A DNA stretch of 64,000 nucleotides. Origin: Martinezella lusitana (GTDB taxonomy: Bacteria > Pseudomonadota > Alphaproteobacteria > Rhizobiales > Rhizobiaceae). The stretch covers positions 496,001-560,000 of the forward strand of contig NZ_JAFEVL010000045.1 in assembly GCF_016901135.1 (NCBI RefSeq), in the 5' to 3' direction. This document shows positions 26,030 through 35,210 of the stretch, piece after piece. Made by a program: the position numbers and the translations under genes. The notes under the pieces were generated by a model that was not told the origin of the DNA, ran no database searches, and worked only from the letters and a program-made list of their open reading frames with translations. The number at the start of each line of letters is the position of its first letter. Positions within the stretch are counted from its first letter, which is position 1.

Positions 26030-27646
26030 TCAATAATCCCTCGCGATCATCTCCGCCGCCTTGGAGCCGATCGCCATGGCAGGCGCATTGGTGTTTCCCG
26101 ACGGTATGAAAGGGATGATCGAGCAATCGATGACCCTGAGGCCTTCGATGCCGCGCACGCGCAGCCTTCCGTCGACCACTGACATCGGATCGCTCTCCGG
26201 CCCCATGCGCAGGCTGCCGGAGGGATGGTAGTTGGTCTTGACCGTCTGGCCGGCAAACTTGGCCAGCGACTCTTCGTCCTGCAGCGCCCGTCCGGGTAGG
26301 ATCTCATCGGCGATCTTTGATTTGAACGGCTCGGTTTCCAATAGCTGACGAGCGACCTTCAATGAGGCGAGTGTCAGGCGCAGATCGTCCGGATCGCCGA
26401 AGAAATTGCAGTCGACCAAGGGCTGGTCTGCCGGATCTGCTGAGCGCAGCTTGACGCTGCCGCGTGCCTTTGGCCGCAATAGGCAGGAGGTGAAGGTGAC
26501 GCCGTAGGTCGGCTTTGCCGAGGAGACGTCGCGGTCGAGGTAGACGATCGGCGCGCAATAGAGCTGGATCGTCGGCCGCTCGCCGCCATCGGGATCGTAG
26601 AAGACGCAGGATTCGATGCCTGTCGTTGTCACCGGCCCGGAGTTGAACAGGAGATATTGCAGGCCGTTGCGCAGCATCGGCCAGCCCTTGTCCTCGCCGA
26701 AATAACCGGATTTACCCTTGGTGGTGGCGATGACCGGGACCTCGTGATGATCCTGCAGATTGGCGCCGACGCCTGGAAGATCGAGCACGACGCCGATGCC
26801 ATGCTCGCGCAGATGATCGGCCGGTCCGATGCCGGAGAGCATCATCAGCTTGGCGCTGTTATAGGTGCCGGCTGCGACGAGAACTTCGCGGGCGGCCCTG
26901 ACCGTATGCGTTTTACCATTCTGCGTGTAACTGACGCCGGTCGCGCGGCCGTTTTCGATGACGATGCGATCGACGCGGGCATCGGTGACGATCTCCAGAC
27001 GCTCATCGCCGGCAAGCGGATCGAGAAAGGCCTTCTTGGCGTCGGAGCGTTCGGTCTTGCCGCCCCATAGTCCATAGGTGTGCTGCATGATGCCGACGCC
27101 GTTTTGCCTGGCGCCGTTGAAATCCGGATTATAGGGATGGCCGAGGCCCTGGGCTGCGAGCAGGAAATCCTGCGTCGTATCGCAGGTGTAGCCGGGTTCA
27201 GAGACGCGGAGATTGCCCGCGATACCGTGATAGTCGTCGTTGAAGCGGGTATTACCTTCGATGCCTCTGAAATGCGGCAGTATGTCAGCATAGGACCATT
27301 CCGCACCATCGCCGAGATGGGCGGCCCAGTGGTCGTAATCCTCCTTCTGGCCGCGCATATAGACCATGGCGTTGACGGCGCTGCCGCCGCCGAGCGCCTT
27401 GGCGACCGGAACGATCGGGCCGCGGCCACCGAGCTGCGGCTGGGCGACCGTGTGATGCATTTCGAGGAAGTCGTCGCGGGCGAGATATTTCATGTAGCCG
27501 GCGGGAAAGGCCATAAGCTTGGCGGTATTGCGCGGACCGCGCTCGATGATGAGCACGGAGAAGCCGAAATCGCGCACGAGCCGCATGGCAGCGACGCAGG
27601 CAGCCGAACCGCCGCCGGCAATGATGAAATCATATGTCTTCGCCAC
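26030..27646 (-). CDS. GMC-family FAD-dependent alcohol/choline-type dehydrogenase
   Basis: A glucose-methanol-choline oxidoreductase of about 538 residues. The FAD Rossmann motif is IIAGGGSAACVAAMRL, in which the usual last Gly of GxGxxG is Ala. GMC signatures are KALGGGSAVNAMVYMRGQ and AAGTYNSAKLMMLSGIGP. The active-site His lies in NYHPSGSLRMG and the Asn in GNTNAPAMAIGSKAAEM. Cytoplasmic. The start is GTG 27646 or TTG 27649, both after GGAGAAGC. It follows the sugar-importer ATPase by about 137 bases on the same strand and may be read separately. The substrate alcohol is unknown. Confidence 0.9.
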   Translation of the reverse strand: MAKTYDFIIAGGGSAACVAAMRLVRDFGFSVLIIERGPRNTAKLMAFPAGYMKYLARDDFLEMHHTVAQPQLGGRGPIVPVAKALGGGSAVNAMVYMRGQKEDYDHWAAHLGDGAEWSYADILPHFRGIEGNTRFNDDYHGIAGNLRVSEPGYTCDTTQDFLLAAQGLGHPYNPDFNGARQNGVGIMQHTYGLWGGKTERSDAKKAFLDPLAGDERLEIVTDARVDRIVIENGRATGVSYTQNGKTHTVRAAREVLVAAGTYNSAKLMMLSGIGPADHLREHGIGVVLDLPGVGANLQDHHEVPVIATTKGKSGYFGEDKGWPMLRNGLQYLLFNSGPVTTTGIESCVFYDPDGGERPTIQLYCAPIVYLDRDVSSAKPTYGVTFTSCLLRPKARGSVKLRSADPADQPLVDCNFFGDPDDLRLTLASLKVARQLLETEPFKSKIADEILPGRALQDEESLAKFAGQTVKTNYHPSGSLRMGPESDPMSVVDGRLRVRGIEGLRVIDCSIIPFIPSGNTNAPAMAIGSKAAEMIARDY

Positions 27647-27783
27647 CAAAGCTTCTCCGGCTTGATACTACGCATCTGCCAGCGCCGGATGGGCGCTTGG
27701 CTTGCAAATCCTAACGGCAACCTTCTTCAAATCATCTTTGTTGGTCAAACGATTAGCGTGCGGATCCCGTGGAAATTCTTAAG

Positions 27784-28857
<1,074 letters not shown>

Positions 28858-28858
28858 G

Positions 28859-30817
28859 TCAGGCCCCACGACTCTGGTCGGCGCGAATCCAGACCAGCAT
28901 CTCGCCCGGCTCGCGGTTGTCCCAGAGATGATAGGGCACGAAGCGCGCGGTGGCCGCTCGGCTCTTCGGTGGCGTCGTTCGATAAAGGTCAGATCCCCAG
29001 TCGGCCTCATCGCGCGTGACGGGAATATCGAGTGCAACTGCGCCTTCCAGGACCGCTATTTCCGCCGTCTTTGCCGATGCCGGGTCGCCGGCAAGTGAAA
29101 TGCCGTTGAGGTCTTGACCATTGTCGGTGGTCTCGACGCAATAGACGAGCGGGCCGCGCATCAGGGCCGCACGCCCGGCATCCTGGCGAACTCTAGGATT
29201 GGCGAACAGGGTACGCGGGATCAGCGGAATGTTGAGGTCGACCTTATCGCCTGCCTGCCATTCCCGTTCGATGCGGGCATAGCCGTCGATGGTAACGGCC
29301 GAGAGATCGACGGGCTTGCCGTTGACGGCAAGCGTTGCGTCTTCGGCCCACTCCGGTATGCGCAGCGACAGCGCGAATTCAGCGTTGCGATCGGGATTGA
29401 CCTCGAAATGGATGGCTCCATCCCAAGGATAGCGCGTCGTCTGGGCAAGCGTCACTGTCACGCCGCTCGCCAGCGGCACGCGGGCCTTGCTCTCGCCATA
29501 GAGATGCACGGCGATCTCGTTGTCTGCTGCAGCATACATGTAGGAGCCGACCGAAGCGAGCAGGCGGGCGATATTCGGCGGGCAGCAGGGGCAATGATGC
29601 CAGGTCCAACGATGATGCTTGCCGGCGCTCTCCAGCGGGTTTTCATAGAAGAAGGTCTTGCCGTCGAGCGACAATCCGGCCATCGCGCCGTTATAGAGCG
29701 CCTGCTCCATGATGTCGGCATAGCGGCGGTTCGGGCCGCGCCCGAGCATGCGGTTGGCCCAGAAGACCAGCCCGACCGAGGCGCAGGTCTCGGCATAGGC
29801 GCTTTCGTTCGGCAGGTCGTAATAGTCGGTGAAGCCTTCGTTGGAGGCAGCCGGGCCGATGCCGCCGGTGACGTACATCTGCTTGGTCGTCAGATCGTCC
29901 CAGAGCGTTTCCAGCGCCGAGGTCAGGGTATCGTCGTTATATTCGGTCGCGATGTCGGCCATGCCGGAATAGAGATACATGGCGCGCACGGCATGCCCCA
30001 CAACCTTGGTCTGGTTGCGGACCGGCTGATGGGCCTGATTGTACTCATAGGTCTTCTGCACGAATTTCTTCGGGTCGCGCCCGTCGCGCAGCGCTTCCTC
30101 GGTGAAGAAATGCGGCTCCTGACCGCGCTCGTCGATGAAGTATTTGGCGAGGTCGAGGTACTTCTTCTCAGCCGTGACGCGGGCGAGCTTGACGAGCGCG
30201 AGCTCCACTTCCTCATGGCCGCAATAGCCGCGCAGCTGCTCTTCGCCGTGGCCGAAGACGGTGATCATATAGTCGGCAAAGCGGCTCATGATATCGAGCA
30301 GTTTGCGCTTGCCCGTCGCCTGATAATAGGCGACCGCTGCCTCGATCAGGTGGCCGGCGCAATAGAGCTCGTGATGATCGCGAAGATTGGTCCAGCGGCG
30401 GCCGGGCTGGACGCGTTGGAACCAGGCGTTCAGATAGCCGTCCTCGTCCTGCATCTTGCCATACATGTCGATGATGGCGTCGGCGCGCGCCTCCAGTTCC
30501 GGATTGGGCCGGCGATAGAGCGAATAGGCGATGGTCTCGATCGATTTGCCGAGATCGCTATCCCAGAACATCTGCGTCGAGCCCGACCATGTCTGTAGGG
30601 GGATGACGATGCCCGGGCTTGGCTGGCCGACGTCAATGGCCCGGATCATGCCGGCCTCGACGCAGCGGTCGAGCAGCGTGGCGGCGGTCGAATTGCAGAT
30701 GGCATCCTGGCGGTCGCCGAACAGGCCGGCGAGCTCGACATTCGGAACGGGCAGGGGGCGGAACTGGCGGCTTTGCTTATCTGACATGGCTTTCATCCGT
30801 TTGTTTGAAGGGGTCAT
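28859..30817 (-). CDS. Glycoside hydrolase family 127 (beta-L-arabinofuranosidase-like)
   Basis: A 652-residue cytoplasmic enzyme of the DUF1680/GH127 family, whose founder HypBA1 removes beta-L-arabinofuranose from hydroxyproline-linked plant arabino-oligosaccharides. The zinc/nucleophile residues known for HypBA1 (Glu-x-Cys and Cys-Cys) are visible as SAYAETCASVG and HHCPCCPPNIARLL. MFWDSDLGKSIETIAYSL is the N-terminal family block. There is no signal peptide, so substrate must be imported, which fits the adjacent transporter. The start at 30817 overlaps the permease stop (ATGA); an in-frame ATG at 30787 is an alternative. Confidence 0.92.
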   Translation of the reverse strand: MTPSNKRMKAMSDKQSRQFRPLPVPNVELAGLFGDRQDAICNSTAATLLDRCVEAGMIRAIDVGQPSPGIVIPLQTWSGSTQMFWDSDLGKSIETIAYSLYRRPNPELEARADAIIDMYGKMQDEDGYLNAWFQRVQPGRRWTNLRDHHELYCAGHLIEAAVAYYQATGKRKLLDIMSRFADYMITVFGHGEEQLRGYCGHEEVELALVKLARVTAEKKYLDLAKYFIDERGQEPHFFTEEALRDGRDPKKFVQKTYEYNQAHQPVRNQTKVVGHAVRAMYLYSGMADIATEYNDDTLTSALETLWDDLTTKQMYVTGGIGPAASNEGFTDYYDLPNESAYAETCASVGLVFWANRMLGRGPNRRYADIMEQALYNGAMAGLSLDGKTFFYENPLESAGKHHRWTWHHCPCCPPNIARLLASVGSYMYAAADNEIAVHLYGESKARVPLASGVTVTLAQTTRYPWDGAIHFEVNPDRNAEFALSLRIPEWAEDATLAVNGKPVDLSAVTIDGYARIEREWQAGDKVDLNIPLIPRTLFANPRVRQDAGRAALMRGPLVYCVETTDNGQDLNGISLAGDPASAKTAEIAVLEGAVALDIPVTRDEADWGSDLYRTTPPKSRAATARFVPYHLWDNREPGEMLVWIRADQSRGA

Positions 30818-31677
30818 TTCACCGCGCCGGCCATCAGCCCGCGCATGTAGTAGCGTTGCAGAAGCAGGAAGACGATGACGCAGGGGATAGTCATCACGGC
30901 GATGCCGGCCTGGACCGCCCCCCAGTTGACGGCGCCGAGGCGCCCGGTCCTGACGGCGATCATCAGCACCGGTAGGGTAAATTTCTCATTGCTGGAGAGA
31001 AGTATCAGTGCTGCCAGGAACTCGTTCCAGGCATTCAGAAAGGCGAAGATCGCGACTGTTGCGACGCCCGGCAGCACCAGCGGAAACAGCACCCGGAAGA
31101 GAAGCCTGAGGTCGCGCGCGCCGTCGATGCGCGCGGCCTCCTCGATTTCCTTGGGCACCGCGTCGAAAGCGTTGCGCATCATGAAGACCGAAAAGGGCAG
31201 TTGCAGCGTCACATAGACCAGCGTCAGCCCGATCAGCGAATTGTTGAGGCCGAGCTTCGCCAGGATGATGAAGAGCGGTGTCAGGATCGATTGAAAGGGG
31301 ATCATCAGCGTTGCGATGACCAGTATGAACAGCGCGCCCTTGAAGGGGAATTGATAGCGCGAGAAGCCGTAGCCGGCGAGTAGGCTGACGATGACGGTCA
31401 GCAGCACCGTGCCGAGAGAGACGAAGAGCGAATTCAGCGTGTGCTGCACGATGCCGGCGCCGAAGCCATCGAGCGAGCGATAGGCATCGAAGCTGAAGCC
31501 GGTCGTCGGCCAGGGCGGCAGCGGCGGCAGGCTCGCCTCGCTACCGTGCCGGAACGACGACAGGAGCGCGATCGCAAAGGGCGCGAAGAAGAAGATAACG
31601 ATGATGATGCCGACGCCGTGATAACCGACACCGCCCCAAAGCTTGCGCCTTGCGCGGCGCTCCCTCGCACTGGTCAT
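30814..31677 (-). CDS. MalG-type sugar ABC importer permease
   Basis: A 287-residue CUT1 permease with six membrane spans. The EAA loop reads FDAVPKEIEEAARIDGARDL, followed by the usual LFPLVLPGVATVAIFAFLNAWNEFL. It overlaps both neighbours: its start lies in the end of the MalF-type permease gene (31674-31677) and its stop in the GH127 start. It forms the channel with the next protein. Confidence 0.94.
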   Translation of the reverse strand: MTSARERRARRKLWGGVGYHGVGIIIVIFFFAPFAIALLSSFRHGSEASLPPLPPWPTTGFSFDAYRSLDGFGAGIVQHTLNSLFVSLGTVLLTVIVSLLAGYGFSRYQFPFKGALFILVIATLMIPFQSILTPLFIILAKLGLNNSLIGLTLVYVTLQLPFSVFMMRNAFDAVPKEIEEAARIDGARDLRLLFRVLFPLVLPGVATVAIFAFLNAWNEFLAALILLSSNEKFTLPVLMIAVRTGRLGAVNWGAVQAGIAVMTIPCVIVFLLLQRYYMRGLMAGAVK

Positions 31678-32591
31678 GGCCGGTCCTCACCGACGCGCAG
31701 CAGCCAGAGCTGAACGATGCTGATCAGCACGAGGATGACGAGCAGCGCGATCGAGAGCGCTGCGCCATAGCCGAGATTGAAGGAAACGAAGGACTGGTTG
31801 AAGATGTAGTAAACAACGGAAATCATTCGGTTCTGCGGCCCGCCGCTGGTCATGATGTAGAACTGGTCGAAGGCGAGCACCGAGCCGGTGATGGAGATGA
31901 TCAGCGCGAGCGCGATAGTGCGGCGCATCAGCGGCAAGGTCAGGTGCCGGAAGCGCTGCCAGCGTTTCGCGCCATCGATGCGGGCCGCTTCGGTGAGTTC
32001 GGAGGGGATCGCCTGCAGGCCGGTGAGCAGGATGATCATGGTGAAGCCGGCGATTTTCCAGACGACCATGACGATGATCGTGGCGAAGGCCATGTCGAAA
32101 TCGGCGAGCAGGTTCGGCCTCTTATCGACCAGACCGAGCGCCAGCGCCACCGGCGCGAAGAAGCCGCTATCGACATTGGCGAGCCAGACCCAGAGCAGCG
32201 ACGCCGTCGCAAGCCCGACGACGACGGGAAGGAAGATAATGGTGCGGTAGAAGCCGACGAAGGGCCGCTGCTTTTCCACATAAAGCGCCAGCGGAAAAGC
32301 GACGGCGAAAATCGCGATGGTGACGATGACGGTGTAGTAGGCAGTAAAGCGCAACGCCGCCATGAAACGTATGTCGGAGACCATGCGCGTATAGTTGCCG
32401 AAGCCGATCCAGCGCGGATTGCCGAGCAGCGGCCAGTTATGCAGGCTCATCCAGACGGTGAAGACGACGGGGAGAATGAAGAAGACGATGACGAGCGCCA
32501 TGGCCGGCGCGATATAGAGAAATCCGTGCCAGCCGGCACGCCTTCGCCTCTTGCGAAGCCGCGCGGTTGCGATAGCTCCAGGACCAGCCAT
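31674..32591 (-). CDS. MalF-type sugar ABC importer permease
   Basis: A 305-residue CUT1 permease. A basic N-terminus (RLRKRRRRAGW) precedes the first span (FLYIAPAMALVIVFFILPVVF). The EAA loop is LQAIPSELTEAARIDGAKRW, and the ending is typical (LSIALLVILVLISIVQ). The frame is open to 32651, but ATG 32591 has GGGAG seven bases upstream and the usual family start. It lies 69 bases after the receptor gene. Confidence 0.93.
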   Translation of the reverse strand: MAGPGAIATARLRKRRRRAGWHGFLYIAPAMALVIVFFILPVVFTVWMSLHNWPLLGNPRWIGFGNYTRMVSDIRFMAALRFTAYYTVIVTIAIFAVAFPLALYVEKQRPFVGFYRTIIFLPVVVGLATASLLWVWLANVDSGFFAPVALALGLVDKRPNLLADFDMAFATIIVMVVWKIAGFTMIILLTGLQAIPSELTEAARIDGAKRWQRFRHLTLPLMRRTIALALIISITGSVLAFDQFYIMTSGGPQNRMISVVYYIFNQSFVSFNLGYGAALSIALLVILVLISIVQLWLLRVGEDRP

Positions 32592-32660
32592 GGAATGCTC
32601 CCGATGTTGCGATGGAAGGACCGGGGAACCTTGAGGCTCCCCGGCATTCACGCGCCTATG

Positions 32661-33896
32661 TTACTGGGCGTTGTCGATGATCGACTGCATTTCCGATTGG
32701 GCGCTGGCAAAGGCGCCGTCGACGTCGCTTCCGAAGATGGCGGCGTTGGTGAAGCCAGCCCAGGGTCCGTTGGCGCTGTTGATCAGGTCATTGAACTGCA
32801 GCGTATAGGGCGTCTTGGCGACCGATATGGCCTTGAGGCCCACCTGCATCCGCGGATCGAGGCCTTGCAGCACCTGGTCGGCGATATCGCCGCGCGTCGG
32901 CAGGCTGCCGTACTTCGCCATGATCTTCTGTCCCTCGAGCGAATAGGTGTATTCGAGGAATTTTTTCACCGCGTCGAGCTTCTTGGTACCCTTGGAGATG
33001 ACGAAATTGTCGCCGCCCGCAAAGGACGACGGCTTGCCGTCGACGCCGGGGATCAGCGTCACCCCGAAGTGGATATCGGGATATTGCGTGATCAGCGTGC
33101 CGATCGAAAAGGCGCCGATGCTTTGCTGGCCGATCCTGCCGTTGCTGATGCTGAGGAAATTGGCGCCGTTGTCGCTGGCGGCCCCCGCCGGCACCAGATC
33201 CTTCTTGACCATGTCACGATAGATGCCGACCGCCTTGCGCATCTGTGGCGTGTCGAGCGTGGCCGTCTTGCCGTCGGCCGAAAGGATGTCGGCGCCCGCA
33301 CCCCAGACGAGCGGCGTGAAGGTGAAAATCATGCAGCCGCCACAGCCGCCGCCGGAGAAATAGAAGCCGTAGGTATCGCCGCCGAGCGCGCGGATCTTTT
33401 CGGCATTCTGCTCGATCTCCTCCCAGGTGGTTGGCGCCTTTTCCGGGTCGAGGCCGGCCTTCTTGTAGAGATCCTTGTTCCAGGCGAAGACCGAGGTCTC
33501 GACCGACAGCGGCAGGCCGTAAACATGGCCGTCATAGGTGCCGAGCTTCACATGCGAGGGCGAGAGCGAATTGAAATAGGGCAAGCTCTTGGCCCAGTCG
33601 GTGAGGTCCGCGAGCTGGCCCGCGGCGGCGAAGGCCGGGGTGTAGATAAGGTCCATCGACAACGCGTCAGGGGCCTGGCCGCCTGCGATGGAGGTTGCGT
33701 ATTTCTGCACGAGTTCCGAGAAGGGCACCTCCGTCAGGGTGACCTTGTCGTCATGGCCGGCATTGTAGGCCTCGACGACCTTCTTGAAGGAATCGCCGAT
33801 GCCGCTGCGCACCCACATGGAGATGTTTTCGGCGGATGCGGCGGATGCAAGGCATAGGGATATGAGGCCGGTTGCGGCCAGAAAGCGCTTCATCAT
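32661..33896 (-). CDS. Sugar ABC importer substrate-binding protein (family 1)
   Basis: A periplasmic receptor of 411 residues with a Sec signal peptide (KRFLAATGLISLCLASAASA). The mature protein begins ENISMWVRSGIGDSFKKVVEAYN, and DALSMDLIYTPAFAAAGQLADL and GLPLSVETSVFAWNKDLYKKAGLDP are typical of family 1. GGGCGGC-MIF (about residues 195-205) is an unusual Gly/Cys-rich stretch with two cysteines. ATG 33896 follows GGAGGAG; ATG 33893 is equally possible. With the GH127 partner it probably binds beta-L-arabino-oligosaccharides. Confidence 0.9.
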   Translation of the reverse strand: MMKRFLAATGLISLCLASAASAENISMWVRSGIGDSFKKVVEAYNAGHDDKVTLTEVPFSELVQKYATSIAGGQAPDALSMDLIYTPAFAAAGQLADLTDWAKSLPYFNSLSPSHVKLGTYDGHVYGLPLSVETSVFAWNKDLYKKAGLDPEKAPTTWEEIEQNAEKIRALGGDTYGFYFSGGGCGGCMIFTFTPLVWGAGADILSADGKTATLDTPQMRKAVGIYRDMVKKDLVPAGAASDNGANFLSISNGRIGQQSIGAFSIGTLITQYPDIHFGVTLIPGVDGKPSSFAGGDNFVISKGTKKLDAVKKFLEYTYSLEGQKIMAKYGSLPTRGDIADQVLQGLDPRMQVGLKAISVAKTPYTLQFNDLINSANGPWAGFTNAAIFGSDVDGAFASAQSEMQSIIDNAQ

Positions 33897-33941
33897 GTTT
33901 CTCCTCCCATGGGGCAACTCCCGTGCGCCCCTTTTCCTCAA

Positions 33942-34961
33942 TTAAAGATCGGGGTCTCCCCCGCACGACTGCCGCACGACGAGTTCGCAGGGCAATGTTC
34001 TGATCCCCGGTTCGACGGCGCGTCCCTCCGCCAGCGCCAGAACCGTCAGCCCGGCCTCTCTGCCGAGCGCCTTGAGATTCATGTCGACTGTCGTCAGCGG
34101 CGGTCGCGTTTGCGCAGCAACAATCTCCCAATTGTCGAAGCCGACCACCGAGACATCCTCCGGCACCCGCACGCTGCGTTCGCGCAGCGCGTCCACGACC
34201 GCGCGGGCGATCTGGTCGTTGCCGCAGAAAATACCGTCCGGCTTTGCGCCGGCCGTGCTCCACAGTTGTGCCACCGCCTCATGGCCCCACGCCTCCGACC
34301 AGGTGCCGTACATGACCGGCAGTGCGTCGCCGGCAAGCTCGCGATAGGCTCGGGCACGCTCGCGTACCGAGACGAAGCTCTCCGGGCCGGTCACATGGGC
34401 GATCCGGTGGCGGCCGAGACCCTGCAGCCACTCGACGGCAAGGGCCGCGCCCTGAAAATCGTCGGCGCAGAAGGTGACGCTATCAGGCGCACCCTCGGTA
34501 AAGGCATAGACGACGGGCACGGGCAGGTTGGAAAGATCCACCGGCAGGCGGCGGTCGATCCGCTTTCCCGAGGCGATGATGCCATCGACGTGCTTGTCCA
34601 GCATGGCGTCCACATGAACCTTTCCGAGCGCCGGATCGTCCTCGATCGTACAGAGGAAGACCGAAACCCCATGATCGACGAGTGCTTCCGTGATGCCGGC
34701 CATAACAGGCAGCGTGAAGCGGCCATATGTATCGTTGGTCAGAAGACCGATCGTGAAGGTGCGATTGCTGAGCAGCCCCTTGGCCAGCGCGTTCGGACGG
34801 AAGCCGATCTCGGCAGCGATGCGCTTGACCCGCTCCCGGGTGTCGTCACCCATGCGGCCGGTATTGTTCAAGGCTTTCGATGCCGTGGAAATGCTCACGC
34901 CCGCAGCCGCCGCAACATCGTGAATCGTGGCCCGACCGCTTCTCGCACGCTGATTTTCCAG
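33942..34961 (-). CDS. LacI-family regulator of the GH127/sugar-importer operon
   Basis: About 339 residues: an N-terminal HTH (ATIHDVAAAAGVSISTASKALNNTGRM) and a periplasmic-binding-like effector domain (FTIGLLTNDTYGRFTLPVMAGI; IFCGNDQIARAVVDAL; VSVVGFDNWEIV). The frame is open to 35087, but that would put two perfect operator palindromes inside the gene. No in-frame ATG lies between them and the HTH. CTG 34961, with GGGAG six bases upstream, is my best start, giving ENQRARSGRATIHDV. The gene heads the operon, 45 bases before the receptor, so the operators would autoregulate it. Confidence 0.85.
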   Translation of the reverse strand: MENQRARSGRATIHDVAAAAGVSISTASKALNNTGRMGDDTRERVKRIAAEIGFRPNALAKGLLSNRTFTIGLLTNDTYGRFTLPVMAGITEALVDHGVSVFLCTIEDDPALGKVHVDAMLDKHVDGIIASGKRIDRRLPVDLSNLPVPVVYAFTEGAPDSVTFCADDFQGAALAVEWLQGLGRHRIAHVTGPESFVSVRERARAYRELAGDALPVMYGTWSEAWGHEAVAQLWSTAGAKPDGIFCGNDQIARAVVDALRERSVRVPEDVSVVGFDNWEIVAAQTRPPLTTVDMNLKALGREAGLTVLALAEGRAVEPGIRTLPCELVVRQSCGGDPDL

Positions 34962-34986
34962 ATGTTTTCTCCCATTCGACTTTTCA

Positions 34987-35037
34987 TGAGAAAAGCTTTT
35001 CTCACTATGAGAGTCAAGATGAGAAAAGCTTTTCTCA
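34987..35037 (-). promoter_or_regulatory. Two identical 18-bp palindromic LacI operators
   Basis: TGAGAAAAGCTTTTCTCA occurs perfectly at 34987-35004 and again at 35020-35037, 33 bp centre to centre (about three helical turns). This suits cooperative binding of a LacI-family dimer or tetramer. A TTGACT lies between them on the minus strand (35017-35012). They lie just upstream of the LacI gene that starts the arabinoside operon and should control the entire unit. Palindromes and spacing are seen; the binding protein is inferred. Confidence 0.8.
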
Positions 35038-35141
35038 AATATTTTTGAGCACAGCGGTTCATGGCGCTCGAAGCGCGAGTAGATCACGCCGCGGCGATTG
35101 CGCAGGGGCGAATTTGGGAGGGTTTACGATCGAAGGCAGAT

Positions 35142-35188
35142 CAATAAAAAAGGCGGCAGCCGACCCTCGGCAAGGGTTCGACTGCCGC
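35142..35188 (-). terminator. Rho-independent terminator of putA
   Basis: On the minus strand a strong hairpin (GCGGCAGTCGAACCCT paired with AGGGTCGGCTGCCGC, loop TGCCG) ends in TTTTTTATTG. It lies 23 bases past the putA stop. The remaining bases up to the LacI operators show nothing I recognise. Confidence 0.85.
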
Positions 35189-35210
35189 ATGCATCAAGGC
35201 TACAAAGGCG

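Noticed and set aside
27650..27783. Imperfect hairpin (CCAGCGCC / GGCGCTTGG) after the importer ATPase gene
   Set aside because: Bulged stem without a T-run; could be a weak terminator but evidence is too thin to list as a feature.
29114..30598. Open frame of 494 codons on the plus strand
   Set aside because: Antisense to GH127, whose catalytic motifs prove the other strand is coding.
31650..33857. Open frame of 735 codons on the plus strand
   Set aside because: It is antisense to the two sugar permease genes and the receptor gene, rich in Arg/Asp/His/Gly, with no domain; an artefact of GC-rich codon use.
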